Positions 32,971-41,712 are shown, numbered from the stretch's first letter. The stretch is 64,000 bases of DNA from Conyzicola lurida (GCF_014204935.1 NZ_JACHMJ010000001.1:496001-560000), one strand, 5' to 3'. Notes: a model not told the origin generated them from the sequence alone. A program made the numbers and translations.

Positions 32971-35900
32971 TCAGCCGCCGGCGAGCACCTTCGTGATGCG
33001 CTGCAGCGACACCGGCTCCGCGGTGGGCAGGTGCTGGGCGAAGAGCGAGACGCGCAGCTCCTCGAGCATCCAGCGGGCATGCCGCAGGTGCTCGGGGGCG
33101 TCCACGGGCAGCGGCAGGTCGCCGCCGGCCGAGATGTAGCGCTGCGTCGCCTCCTGCACCTCGAGCAGCCACGCGCGGTCGCGGCCGAGGTTCTCGGCCA
33201 GACGCGTGATGCGGTGCGAGAGCGCCGCGAGGTACACGGGCAGCCGGCGCAACTGCGCGGTGCCTGTCGCCGCGACGAAGCCGGGATACACGAGGTCGCC
33301 CACCTGCTCGCGCGCGTCGGAGAGCGGCGACAGCAGCGCCATGCTCGATGTCTGCGAGATGAGTTTCTCGGCGGCGCGCGCCGCGAGCAAGATCGCGCTC
33401 ACCTGCGCGACCGTGGCGAACAGCCCGTCGACGATCGTGGCCGACACCCGGTCGCGGGCGGCCTCGAACTGCGCCCTGGTGAAGATCGCCTCGTCGCCCA
33501 GCACCTCGTCGATGCACGCCGCCATGCAGTCGGCGAACAGGTCGTTGGTCGACTTGTAGGGGCTCGTCGCGAGTGACAGTTTCTCGGCCGCCGTGAGGTG
33601 CTGCTGCACGTACGCGGTCGGTGCGGGGATCGCCAGCAGCAGCATCCGCCGCACGCCGGCCTTCATCGCCTTGGCCTGGTCCTCGGGCGTGCTCTGCAGC
33701 CGGATGGCGACGGTCTTGCCCTCGTCGACGAGAGACGGGTAGGCCCGGATGACGCCGCTGCCGTGCGTGGTATCGAGCACCCTGGGCAGCTCGTCGAAGT
33801 CCCACGTGGTCAGCCCGCCGCGTTCGAGGTCGCTCTTCGGGGTGACCGACGCCTTCGCGACGCTCGCGCGCACCGTCGACTTGAGCTGCACCTGCAGCGA
33901 GCTGAGGGTCTTCGACGACGCGGTGACCTTGCCGCGCTCGTCGATCGCGGCGAAGGTGACCCGCAGGTGGGCGGGCACGCGCTCGATGTCGAAGTCCGAG
34001 GCGTCGACGGTCGTGTAGGTCTGGCGGCGGATCTCCTCGGCGAGGTACTGGGCGAGCGCGAGGTCGGTCGCGGCGGGGGCGGCGGCGAGCAGCTTGCGCG
34101 CCCAGTCGCCCGCGGGCACCACGTTGCGACGGATCTCCTTCGGCAGGCTCTTGATGAGCGCCGTCACGAGATCCTCGCGGAATCCCGGCACCTGCCAGTC
34201 GAAACCGTCGGGGTGCAGTGAGGCGAGCAGGGCGATCGGCACGTTGACGGTCACGCCGTCGTCCGTCGCGCCCGGCTCGAAGCGGTAGGTGAGCGCGAGG
34301 CGCTGGTCGCCCTGGTGCCAGACGCTCGGGAACGCGTCCTCGTCGACGGTCGCTTCCGGCTCGTCCACGAGGTTCTCGGCGGTCATCGTCAGGAAGCCGG
34401 GCTGCGTCTGCCGCTCCTTCTTCCACCAGCCCTCGAAGGACTTCGTCGACGCGACATCCGCCGGAATCCTGCGGTTGTAGAACTCGAAGATCGCCTCGTC
34501 GTCGAACAGGATGTCGCGGCGACGCGTGCGCTCCTCGAGCTCGGCCAGCTCTTTCCGCAGCGCCCGGTTGGCCCGGTCGAAGTCCCAGTCGCGCCCCTTG
34601 AGCGTCTCGGCCACGAGGTCGCCCTCGACCAGCGCGTGACGGATGAACAGCTCGCGCGCGTACGCCGGGTCGATGCGCGAGAACTGCACACGGCGCTTGA
34701 GCACGATCGGCACGCCGTACAGCGTGACCCGCTCGTAGGCGACGATGGCGCCCTGGCGCTTCTCCCAGTGCGGCTCGGAATAGCTGCGCTTCACCAGGTC
34801 GCCCGCGATCTGCTCGGCCCACGCGGGGTCGATCGCGCCGTTGACCCGGGCGAACAGCCGCGAGGTCTCGACGAGCTCGGCGCTCATGATCGCGGCGGGC
34901 TGCTTCTTCGCGAGGGCCGAGCCGGGAAAGATGACGAAGCGCGACTGCCGTGCCCCGACGTAGTCCTTCTTCGCGACGTCCTTCAGCCCTATCTGGCTGA
35001 GCAGGCCGGCCAGCAGGGAGCGGTGGATGCCGTCGGGGTTCGTGTGCGGTTCGCCGACGTGCAGGCCGAGCTGTTTCGCGAGGCGGGTGAGCTGCTTGTA
35101 GACGTCCTCCCACTCGCGGATGCGCAGGTAGTTGAGGTACTCGGAGCGGCACATGCGGCGGAACTGGTTGCCGCTCAGCTCGGTCTGGCGTTCCTTGATG
35201 TAGTCCCAGAGCTTGAGCAGGCTGAGGAAGTCGCTCGTCGGGTCGGTGAACCGGGCGTGCGCCTGGTCGGCCTGCGGGCGCTTCTCGAGCGGGCGCTCTC
35301 GCGGGTCCTGGATGGAGAGGCCCGCGACGATCGCCATGACCTCGCGCGTGGTGCCGTGTTTCTTCGACTCGATGATCATGCGCGCGAGACGCGGGTCGAT
35401 CGGCAGCTGGGAGAGCTGCTTGCCGACCTGGGTGAGGCGCGGGGTCTCGCCGGCGCCCTCGACCGCGCCGAGCTCGCGCAGCAGGTCGAGGCCGTCCTTG
35501 ATGCCGCGGGAGTCCGGCGGCTGCAGGAACGGGAACCGGGCGATGTCGCCGAGACCCAGGGAGATCATTTGCAGGATGACGGCGGCGAGGTTCGTGCGGA
35601 GGATCTCCGGTTCGGTGAACTCGGGCCGCTTGGCGAAGTCCTCTTCGCTGTAGAGGCGGATGGCGATGCCGTCGCTGGTGCGTCCGGAACGGCCGGAACG
35701 CTGGTTCGCCGACGCCTGCGAAATCGCCTCGATCGGCAGGCGTTGGATCTTGGAGCGCACGCTGTAACGCGAGATGCGCGCGGTGCCGGCGTCGATGACG
35801 TACTTGATGCCGGGCACGGTGAGGCTGGTCTCGGCGACGTTGGTGGCGAGCACGATGCGGCGGCGTGTGCCGGCCTGCGTCGGCGGTTGGAAGACCTTGT

Positions 35901-36768
35901 GCTGGTCCGCGCTCGACAGGCGGCCGTAGAGAGGGAGTACCTCGGTGTTCGGCAGGTTGCGGCCGCGGATGGCGTCTTCGGCGTCGCGGATCTCGGCCTC
36001 GCCGCTGAGGAAGACCAGCACGTCGCCGGTTCCCTCACGGGCGAGCTCGTCGAGTGCGGCATTGATGCCCTCGATCGGGTCGAGGTCGACGTCGGGGGCG
36101 TCCGCCTTGTCGACACCGGTCCCTGAGCCTGTCGAAGAGCGCTTCGCTTCGACAGGCTCAGCGGCCGATTCCGCCACCAACGGCCTGAAACGCACCTCGA
36201 CCGGGAACGTGCGCCCCGAGACCTCGATGATCGGGGCGTCGTCGAAGTGCCGGGAGAAGCTGCCCGGGTCGATGGTCGCGCTGGTGATGATGATCTTGAG
36301 GTCGGGCCGCCGCGGCATGAGCTGCTTGAGGTAGCCGAGCAGGAAGTCGACGGTGAGGCTGCGCTCGTGCGCCTCGTCGATGATGATCGCGTCGTACTTC
36401 TTGAGATCGCGGTCGCGGTGGATCTGGTTGAGCAGAATGCCGTCGGTCATCAGCTTGATCTTGGTACCGGCGCCGACGCGGTCGGTGAAGCGCACCTGGT
36501 AGCCGACGAGTTCGCCGACCTCCTGGCCGAGCTCCTCGGCGATGCGCTCGGAGATCGTGCGCGCGGCGATGCGGCGCGGCTGCGTATGGCCGATGCTCTC
36601 GTACCCCATCGAGAGCAGCATCTTCGGGATCTGCGTCGTCTTGCCGGAGCCGGTCGCGCCCGCGATGATCACGACCTGGTTCTCGCGGATGGCGCGCTCG
36701 ATGTCCTCCCGGCGCTGGCTCACGGGGAGGTCGGGCGGGAAGGAGATCACAAAGGGCTGGTCAGACAT
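32971..36768 (-). CDS. hrpA: ATP-dependent RNA helicase HrpA (DEAH box)
   Basis: This 1265-residue protein is the normal length for HrpA. The N-terminal helicase core has GATGSGKTTQIPK (motif I), DEAHERS (motif II), ITSATID (motif III) and QRSGRSGRT (motif VI). The winged-helix/ratchet region, OB-fold and long HrpA-specific C-terminal domain follow. It unwinds or remodels RNA in the cytoplasm. A family A palindromic repeat is inserted in frame at 36123-36161 and adds PVEAKRSSTGSGT in the linker between the RecA-like domains. It probably continues from its own promoter; GAGGG lies before ATG at 36768. Confidence 0.95.
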   Translation of the reverse strand: MSDQPFVISFPPDLPVSQRREDIERAIRENQVVIIAGATGSGKTTQIPKMLLSMGYESIGHTQPRRIAARTISERIAEELGQEVGELVGYQVRFTDRVGAGTKIKLMTDGILLNQIHRDRDLKKYDAIIIDEAHERSLTVDFLLGYLKQLMPRRPDLKIIITSATIDPGSFSRHFDDAPIIEVSGRTFPVEVRFRPLVAESAAEPVEAKRSSTGSGTGVDKADAPDVDLDPIEGINAALDELAREGTGDVLVFLSGEAEIRDAEDAIRGRNLPNTEVLPLYGRLSSADQHKVFQPPTQAGTRRRIVLATNVAETSLTVPGIKYVIDAGTARISRYSVRSKIQRLPIEAISQASANQRSGRSGRTSDGIAIRLYSEEDFAKRPEFTEPEILRTNLAAVILQMISLGLGDIARFPFLQPPDSRGIKDGLDLLRELGAVEGAGETPRLTQVGKQLSQLPIDPRLARMIIESKKHGTTREVMAIVAGLSIQDPRERPLEKRPQADQAHARFTDPTSDFLSLLKLWDYIKERQTELSGNQFRRMCRSEYLNYLRIREWEDVYKQLTRLAKQLGLHVGEPHTNPDGIHRSLLAGLLSQIGLKDVAKKDYVGARQSRFVIFPGSALAKKQPAAIMSAELVETSRLFARVNGAIDPAWAEQIAGDLVKRSYSEPHWEKRQGAIVAYERVTLYGVPIVLKRRVQFSRIDPAYARELFIRHALVEGDLVAETLKGRDWDFDRANRALRKELAELEERTRRRDILFDDEAIFEFYNRRIPADVASTKSFEGWWKKERQTQPGFLTMTAENLVDEPEATVDEDAFPSVWHQGDQRLALTYRFEPGATDDGVTVNVPIALLASLHPDGFDWQVPGFREDLVTALIKSLPKEIRRNVVPAGDWARKLLAAAPAATDLALAQYLAEEIRRQTYTTVDASDFDIERVPAHLRVTFAAIDERGKVTASSKTLSSLQVQLKSTVRASVAKASVTPKSDLERGGLTTWDFDELPRVLDTTHGSGVIRAYPSLVDEGKTVAIRLQSTPEDQAKAMKAGVRRMLLLAIPAPTAYVQQHLTAAEKLSLATSPYKSTNDLFADCMAACIDEVLGDEAIFTRAQFEAARDRVSATIVDGLFATVAQVSAILLAARAAEKLISQTSSMALLSPLSDAREQVGDLVYPGFVAATGTAQLRRLPVYLAALSHRITRLAENLGRDRAWLLEVQEATQRYISAGGDLPLPVDAPEHLRHARWMLEELRVSLFAQHLPTAEPVSLQRITKVLAGG
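36123..36161. repeat. Family A repeat inside the hrpA coding region
   Basis: CTGAGCCTGTCGAAG (36123-36137) and CTTCGACAGGCTCAG (36147-36161) are perfect 15-bp arms around a 9-base loop. The reading frame stays open through the repeat. Confidence 0.85.
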
Positions 36769-36780
36769 CGGCCCTCAAGC

Positions 36781-37206
36781 TTAAGCTGCGCCGCCGTCGC
36801 TCGTCGGCGCCGTGTCGATCGTCGCGACGCAGTCGGACGCACACCCGGTCAGCACGTCCATGCCGTTCGTGACTTTGCCGATCAGAACCACGCCGCCGTC
36901 GGGGACTGCGCGACCCTCGCTGAGGAACACGATCACGCTGCGGCCGTCGGGCCAATACGCGACGTCACCCGCTTCGTAGTCGAATTCCCGCACACCCTCG
37001 ATGTCCATGGGCGTCGACAGTCGGGCGACTTGCGCGGTGCCCATGCGGTCGTCGAACTCCAGTCGCTCCCCGAGCAGCGAGGCGACCGAGGGCGGCGAGA
37101 TGGAGAGCTGGGCGTGGGGATGATCCACGTCGGGGAGTGCGCACGCCGACGCGGTCAGCAGAACCGTAATGGCGGATGCGAGGAGAAGAGAGATTCGGTG
37201 GGTCAT
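36781..37206 (-). CDS. Putative lipoprotein with cyclophilin-like domain
   Basis: This 141-residue exported protein has a hydrophobic signal sequence ending TASAC (Cys22), a weak lipobox. The mature part reads ...LEFDDRMGTAQVARLS... and FDYEAGDVAYWPDGRSVIVF with a closing LIGKVTNG. It resembles the cyclophilin-like domain of small bacterial proteins (Cyclophil_like family), which are not proven prolyl isomerases. ATG at 37206 was preferred over the longer ORF because it starts the signal peptide. It is divergent from an XRE regulator, which could control it. Confidence 0.65.
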   Translation of the reverse strand: MTHRISLLLASAITVLLTASACALPDVDHPHAQLSISPPSVASLLGERLEFDDRMGTAQVARLSTPMDIEGVREFDYEAGDVAYWPDGRSVIVFLSEGRAVPDGGVVLIGKVTNGMDVLTGCASDCVATIDTAPTSDGGAA

Positions 37207-37294
37207 GTCAGCAGCAAAGCCGTCGCGCGGACGTGGCGGGAGTCTCTGCACTGACGTGTCCTGTCAGGGCACCCCGGCACACCAGCGGCAGACC

Positions 37295-37306
37295 TACCAT
37301 GAGTCC
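37295..37306 (+). promoter_or_regulatory. Leaderless promoter -10 element of the XRE gene
   Basis: TACCAT, then GAGTCC, then ATG at 37307. The ATG embedded just before it (37299) is out of frame. The nearby TGACGTGTCCTGTCA sequence could bind a regulator. Confidence 0.5.
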
Positions 37307-38194
37307 ATGGACGACCGAGTGGAGATCCGCGAATTCCTGATGTCACGTCGTGCTCGTGTCGAACCGGCCGACGTCGGGCTGCCGCCGGGCGGCGACCGCC
37401 GGGTGCCCGGGCTGCGACGCGGGGAAGCCGCGATGCTCGCCGGAGTGAGCGTCGAGTACTACGCGCGGCTGGAACGCGGAGCCGTCGGCGGGGCTTCCGA
37501 GGCGGTGCTCGACGGGATTGCGCGGGCCCTCCTGATGGATGACGCGGAACGCGAACACCTCTACCTCCTGGCCAGACGGGCCGTCGGTGTCGGAAATCAG
37601 GCCAGGGCGAAGTCCAATACGGCCAAAGCGTGGGCGCCGGCCCCGAGCGTTCAGTGGTTCCTCGACTCGATGGACACGGCGGTCGCGATGGTCGGCAACG
37701 GCCGCACCGACCTGCTCGCGTGGAACCGGCTCGGCGGAGCACTGATGCACGAGATGATCCAGACCGCCACAACCGCGCCCCCGAACTTCGCCCGATTCCT
37801 ATTCCTCGAGCCCGTCGCCCGTCGGTTCTATCCGGACTGGGACACCGCGGCAGGCATGAACGTGGCGATGCTGCGCACCGAAGCCGGACGCGATCCGCAC
37901 AGCAAAAAACTGCACGACCTCGTCGGAGAACTGTCGACGCGCAGCGACCACTTTCGGCAGTTGTGGAGCAGGCACGACGTGTGGCACCACGCGACCGGCA
38001 CCAAGGCGTACAACCACGCGGTCGTCGGCGATCTCACCCTGCACTACGACGGTCTCGATCTGGTGGCCCAACCGACCGCGCAGGTCACCGTACTCACCGC
38101 TGAGCCCGGATCGGCCGACCACGAGAAGCTTGTGCTTCTCGGCGCCTGGGAAGCCTCGCGCGCCGAACGGTCCGCGATGTCCGCCGAATCCTGA
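37307..38194 (+). CDS. XRE-family regulator with MmyB-like ligand-binding domain
   Basis: This 295-residue protein has an N-terminal helix-turn-helix (about residues 5-75; GLRRGEAAMLAGVSVEYYARLERG) and a C-terminal MmyB-type PAS-like domain (about 105-285; WFLDSMDTAVAMVGNGRTDLLAWN and the late LTLHYDGLDLVAQP). Regulators of this widespread actinobacterial family typically control a neighbouring gene encoding an oxidoreductase or transporter. Here the flanking genes are a divergent lipoprotein and a co-directional acetyltransferase 24 bases downstream. The ATG at 37307 is leaderless. Confidence 0.9.
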   Translation: MDDRVEIREFLMSRRARVEPADVGLPPGGDRRVPGLRRGEAAMLAGVSVEYYARLERGAVGGASEAVLDGIARALLMDDAEREHLYLLARRAVGVGNQARAKSNTAKAWAPAPSVQWFLDSMDTAVAMVGNGRTDLLAWNRLGGALMHEMIQTATTAPPNFARFLFLEPVARRFYPDWDTAAGMNVAMLRTEAGRDPHSKKLHDLVGELSTRSDHFRQLWSRHDVWHHATGTKAYNHAVVGDLTLHYDGLDLVAQPTAQVTVLTAEPGSADHEKLVLLGAWEASRAERSAMSAES

Positions 38195-38218
38195 ACCGGA
38201 AGACAGGGGAACTGGTCC

Positions 38219-38785
38219 ATGCAACTCGATCAATTGCTCGATGCGCTCAATGCATCGCGAACCATCACGGCGGGGTCACCGCTGCACCTCGCTATGCACG
38301 CCGTGAGCCAAGACGCCCTGAGAGTCACCGGCGAACTCAACGCGGGCTATCACGAACCGGAACGAGTGCGTGAGCTGCTGACGCACCTCACCGGCCGGTC
38401 AATCGATGAGTCGGTGACAGTGTTCCCGCCGTTCTACGCAGACTTCGGCAAGAACATCGTCCTCGGCAGGGGCGTGTTCATCAACGCGGGATGCACGTTC
38501 CAAGACCAGGGCGGCGTCACCATCGGCGACGACTGCCTGGTCGGACACAACGTGGTGTTCGCCACGCTCAACCACGACCTCGACCCTGCCCACCGCGCCG
38601 ATCTGCATCCGGCGCCCATCTCCGTCGGTCGAAACGTGTGGATCGGATCGAACGCGACGATCCTGCCCGGGGTCACGATCGGAGACGACGCGGTGGTCGC
38701 TGCAGCGGCAGTCGTCACGAAAGACGTGCCGGCCGGCGCCGTCGTCGTCGGATCGCCGGCTCGAGTGGTCCGCACAGTCGTATAG
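38219..38785 (+). CDS. Hexapeptide-repeat O-acetyltransferase (maltose/galactoside acetyltransferase-like)
   Basis: This 188-residue left-handed beta-helix enzyme has repeating hexapeptides: GRGVFINAGCTFQDQGGVTI, GDDCLVGHNVVF, VGRNVWIGSNATILPGVTIG and the closing GSPARVV. The catalytic His is in FATLNHD. It transfers acetyl from acetyl-CoA to a sugar or similar hydroxyl. It follows the XRE regulator closely and is probably co-transcribed with it. Confidence 0.88.
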   Translation: MQLDQLLDALNASRTITAGSPLHLAMHAVSQDALRVTGELNAGYHEPERVRELLTHLTGRSIDESVTVFPPFYADFGKNIVLGRGVFINAGCTFQDQGGVTIGDDCLVGHNVVFATLNHDLDPAHRADLHPAPISVGRNVWIGSNATILPGVTIGDDAVVAAAAVVTKDVPAGAVVVGSPARVVRTVV

Positions 38786-38824
38786 CCCGCCCTGCGGGGG
38801 CGCGGGGCGAGATCGCGGGGTCAC

Positions 38825-38931
38825 GTTCGCAACTCAGGCTGGAATTCCGCGCGCCCAGTCACGCCCGCAGAACAATGCGGATCGGCGCGGCGCCGGCCGC
38901 GGCATCCACTCATCCAGCCTGAATTGCGAAC
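38825..38931. repeat. Long-armed inverted repeat between genes
   Basis: Arms 38825-38843 (GTTCGCAACTCAGGCTGGA) and 38913-38931 (TCCAGCCTGAATTGCGAAC) match in 18 of 19 positions around a 69-base interior. No ORF with recognisable function lies inside. It may fold at the acetyltransferase mRNA 3' end, or be a small non-autonomous element. Confidence 0.65.
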
Positions 38932-38950
38932 AGTCGGCGGGCAAAGCAAG

Positions 38951-38979
38951 CAAACCAATTGACGTCGCAGAGTGGTTTG
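38951..38979. promoter_or_regulatory. Candidate operator around the -35 box of the exporter operon
   Basis: CAAACCA (38951-38957) and TGGTTTG (38973-38979) are perfect inverted half sites. They flank the -35 hexamer of the operon, which encodes its own winged-helix regulator. Autorepression is a reasonable inference. Confidence 0.45.
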
Positions 38980-38994
38980 CGCTACAAAGTTGAC
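38959..38994 (+). promoter_or_regulatory. Promoter of the ABC-2 exporter operon, leaderless
   Basis: TTGACG (38959-38964), an 18-base spacer and TACAAA (38983-38988) are followed by six bases and the ATG at 38995. The last base of the -10 is A rather than T, so the match is weaker than at the other leaderless sites. Confidence 0.5.
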
Positions 38995-39708
38995 ATGACG
39001 AACGACAGAGACCGGGTGGATGCCGCGGGCCGCACCCCCGCGGACCAGACCGACGCCGACGCGCCGCTCGACCCGGCCGCGATGTACGCCCTGCTGCAGA
39101 ACCAGCAGCGCAGCGTCGAGACGCAGATGGGGGCCTTCGTGCCGTACATCACGCTCGCGTGGGGACTCACGTGGCTGCTCGGCTTCGGCTCGCTCTGGCT
39201 GATCGACGGGCTGCGGCCCGCGTTCTCGCTGCCGCTCGGCATCGCCGTGCCCGTGTTCATCGGCACGATCCTCGTCAGCGGCGGGTTCTCGGCCTGGCTG
39301 GGCATCCGCAGCGGTCGGGGGATGCGCGGCAACACCGCCTCCGCCTTCACCGGCACCGTCTACGGCGTGACCTGGTCGATCGGCGCGACGGCGCTCGCGG
39401 TGCTCGGCGGTGCTCTGCGCGCGCAGGGCATGAGCGCAGAGCTCTCCAACTTCTACTACCCGAGCGCGTACGTGCTGTTCGCCGGGATCATGTACATCAT
39501 CGCCGCGGCGATCTGGCACGCCATCCCGTCTCTGATCGGCGGGTGCTGGCTCGTGGTCATCGCCGTCGTGGCGCCGTTCTTCGGCTACCCGCACCACTAC
39601 CTGTTCCTCGCGGTCGCCGGCGGAGTCGCCTTCATCGCGCTGTCGGTCCACGGCAGTCTGCAGCAACGCCGGGTGCGTGCCGCGGCGGGCGGTGACAGCC
39701 GTGGATGA
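38995..39708 (+). CDS. Membrane protein of the exporter operon
   Basis: This 237-residue protein has a polar N terminus of about 50 residues and about six hydrophobic segments (for example FVPYITLAWGLTWLLGFGSL, FAGIMYIIAAAIWHAI). It heads an operon with a small winged-helix regulator and an ABC-2 type transporter. Proteins of this form commonly accompany such regulator/exporter pairs; no enzymatic motif is seen. The leaderless ATG at 38995 starts directly after the promoter. Confidence 0.7.
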   Translation: MTNDRDRVDAAGRTPADQTDADAPLDPAAMYALLQNQQRSVETQMGAFVPYITLAWGLTWLLGFGSLWLIDGLRPAFSLPLGIAVPVFIGTILVSGGFSAWLGIRSGRGMRGNTASAFTGTVYGVTWSIGATALAVLGGALRAQGMSAELSNFYYPSAYVLFAGIMYIIAAAIWHAIPSLIGGCWLVVIAVVAPFFGYPHHYLFLAVAGGVAFIALSVHGSLQQRRVRAAAGGDSRG

Positions 39709-39997
39709 GCTCGACCCGGTCATCCACGCCCAGGCCCGCCTGCGCATCATGGCGGCGCTCTCGACCCTCGAACTCGACGGTTCCATCTCGTTCCCGCGCC
39801 TGCAGGAACTGCTCGACATGACCGCCGGCAACCTGTCGACCCACCTGCGCAAGCTCGAGGACGCCAGCTACGTCGACATCACCAAGACCCACAAGGGTCG
39901 CACCCCGATCACCTACCTCGGCCTGAGCAAAAAGGGCCGGCGGGCGTTCGAGGACTACATGGACACCCTGCGCACCGTGTTAGGAGAACAGCCGTGA
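39692..39997 (+). CDS. Winged-helix transcriptional regulator (MarR/ArsR-like, HTH_34)
   Basis: This 101-residue single-domain regulator has FPRLQELLDMTAGNLSTHLRKLEDASYVDI as recognition helix and wing, and YLGLSKKGRRAFEDY at the C terminus. Length and sequence fit the HTH_34 family that controls adjacent membrane proteins. The start is GTG at 39692 or 39701; both lie inside the end of the preceding gene. It overlaps the ABC ATPase gene by four bases. Probable target: the CAAACCA/TGGTTTG operator at the operon promoter. Confidence 0.85.
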   Translation: MTAVDELDPVIHAQARLRIMAALSTLELDGSISFPRLQELLDMTAGNLSTHLRKLEDASYVDITKTHKGRTPITYLGLSKKGRRAFEDYMDTLRTVLGEQP

Positions 39998-40039
39998 GCA
40001 TTGATGGAACAGCCGTGAGCATTGACGGAACAGCCGTGA
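39985..40039 (+). repeat. 21-bp tandem repeat that triplicates the translation start
   Basis: The unit RGAACAGCCGTGAGCATTGAY occurs at 39985-40005 and 40006-40026, followed by a partial third copy (GGAACAGCCGTGA). Each copy offers a GTG start (39994, 40015, 40036) in the same frame, with the same GAACA upstream context. Confidence 0.85.
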
Positions 40040-40920
40040 ATACCCTCGCCCGTGTCACGAACGTCACCCGCCGCTTCGGCGAGGTGACCGCGCTCGACGA
40101 CGTGAGCCTCGAGATCCGCTCGGGGCAGATCGTCGGACTGCTCGGCCCGAACGGGGCCGGTAAGTCCACGTTGCTCACCCTGCTGCAGGGACTGCGCCGG
40201 CCGACCTCCGGCACGGTCGAGTTGTTCGGCGGCTCGCCGCAGGTCGCGGCCAACCGCCGGTTGCTCGGCTGCACCCCGCAGGCGACCGCGCTGCCCGAGA
40301 CGCTGCGGGTGGGCGAGGTGATCGACTTCGTCGGGGTGCACTTCGCCGACGCAGTGCCGACGCCGGAGCTCGCGGAGGAGTTCGGCCTCGGCGACCTGCT
40401 GCGACGCCAGACCGGGTCGCTCTCCGGCGGCCAGAAGCGGCGGCTCAGCGTCGCGCTCGCCTTCGTCGGACGCCCGAGACTCGTGCTGCTCGACGAACCG
40501 ACCACCGGGCTGGATGTCGACGCCCGCCACACGCTCTGGGAGGCGATCCGCCGCCAGCACGACGCCGGCGCGACCGTCGTCATCACGAGCCACTACCTCG
40601 AAGAGATCGAGGCGCTCGCCGACCGCGTCGTCGTCATCGACCACGGCCGCGTGCTCGAAGACGACAGCCTCGCGACGGTCATCGCCCGGGTGAGCCTGCG
40701 CCAGGTGACGCTCGAGTCGGACCGGCTCGATCTCATCGAGAATCTGCCCGGCGTGGTCCGAAGCCGGGTGGATGCCGCGGGCACCACCTTCTACACCCAG
40801 GACTCCGACGCTCTCGTGACCGAGCTCGTGCGTTCCGGGCTGCCGTTCGCCAACCTCGCCGTGCGCGGCGCCACCCTCGAAGAAGCGTTCCTCACCCTGA
40901 CCGAGAAGGAGCTCGTCTGA
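39994..40920 (+). CDS. ABC transporter ATP-binding protein (ABC-2 exporter)
   Basis: This 308-residue ATPase has Walker A GPNGAGKST, signature SLSGGQKRRLSVAL, Walker B LVLLDEPTTGLD and switch ITSHYLEE. It is the CcmA/daunorubicin-resistance type, with about 70 extra C-terminal residues. It powers the permease encoded directly downstream (TGATG junction). Three in-frame GTG starts, created by a 21-bp tandem repeat, make the N terminus ambiguous by 7 or 14 residues. The first has the best ribosome binding site (AGGAGA). Confidence 0.92.
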   Translation: MSIDGTAVSIDGTAVNTLARVTNVTRRFGEVTALDDVSLEIRSGQIVGLLGPNGAGKSTLLTLLQGLRRPTSGTVELFGGSPQVAANRRLLGCTPQATALPETLRVGEVIDFVGVHFADAVPTPELAEEFGLGDLLRRQTGSLSGGQKRRLSVALAFVGRPRLVLLDEPTTGLDVDARHTLWEAIRRQHDAGATVVITSHYLEEIEALADRVVVIDHGRVLEDDSLATVIARVSLRQVTLESDRLDLIENLPGVVRSRVDAAGTTFYTQDSDALVTELVRSGLPFANLAVRGATLEEAFLTLTEKELV

Positions 40921-41672
40921 TGAGCGTCTCGACTCTCACCCTCGCCCATGCCAAGTACTCGCTGCTCGAGACCGCGCGCGTGCCGATCGCCGTCATCGGC
41001 TCGCTCGTCTTCCCCGCGCTCTCGCTCCTCTTCTTCGTCGTGCCCCAGCGGGCGGTCGCCGAGAACGCGGAGTGGGCGACGCAGGCGGTCATCTCGCTCA
41101 GCGTGTTCGCCGTGCTCGCCAACGCGCTCTTCGGCTTCGGCCTGAACATCGCGCAGAGCCGCGAGCAGCCGTGGGACCCGTATCTGCGCACCCTCCCCGC
41201 GCCCGGCATCGCCCGTGTGCTCGGACACGTGTTCTCCACCGGCCTCGTCGGCGTGGCGGCGATCGTGCCCGTCGTGGTGCTCGGGGCCCTGCTCACCGCG
41301 GCCGAGGCGAGCTGGTGGCGTGTCCTGCTGGGATTCGTCGCGATCGCGGCATCCGCCCTGCCCTTCGTCTTTATCGGCATCAGCGTGGGCTACTCGATGC
41401 CGGCCAAGGCGGCGATCGCGGTGGTGCAGGTGCTGATGTTCGGGCTCGCCTTCGGCGGGGGGTTGTTCCTGCCGCCAGCGGTGTTCCCCGACTGGCTGGA
41501 CGCGATCTCGCGGTTCCTCCCGTCGCGGCACGCCCGCGAGATCGTGGTCTGGGCGGTGCAGGGCGGCGAGCTGCCCGTCTGGGCGGCGGTCGGCTGGCTG
41601 CTCTGGACCGTGCTCGCACTCGGGCTGGCGCTGCTGCTGTTTCGGCGCGACGAGGGACGCCGGTACCGCTGA
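40920..41672 (+). CDS. ABC-2 type transporter permease
   Basis: This 250-residue membrane protein has six hydrophobic segments (VPIAVIGSLVFPALSLLFFV first). The region before the last helix (FLPPAVFPDWLDAISRFLPS RHARE, split here by a space) matches ABC-2 permeases that place a short amphipathic segment there. It pairs with the preceding ATPase. The substrate is unknown; drugs, lipids and bacteriocins are family precedents. Confidence 0.88.
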   Translation: MSVSTLTLAHAKYSLLETARVPIAVIGSLVFPALSLLFFVVPQRAVAENAEWATQAVISLSVFAVLANALFGFGLNIAQSREQPWDPYLRTLPAPGIARVLGHVFSTGLVGVAAIVPVVVLGALLTAAEASWWRVLLGFVAIAASALPFVFIGISVGYSMPAKAAIAVVQVLMFGLAFGGGLFLPPAVFPDWLDAISRFLPSRHAREIVVWAVQGGELPVWAAVGWLLWTVLALGLALLLFRRDEGRRYR

Positions 41673-41712
41673 CCGCTCCGCTCCCCTCCGGCCGCCTCAC
41701 CCGCCCTCACCC

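Noticed and set aside
32756-35152. A 798-codon minus-strand frame within hrpA
   Set aside because: It is an alternative frame of the hrpA coding strand, extremely Arg/Pro-rich, with no homologous features.
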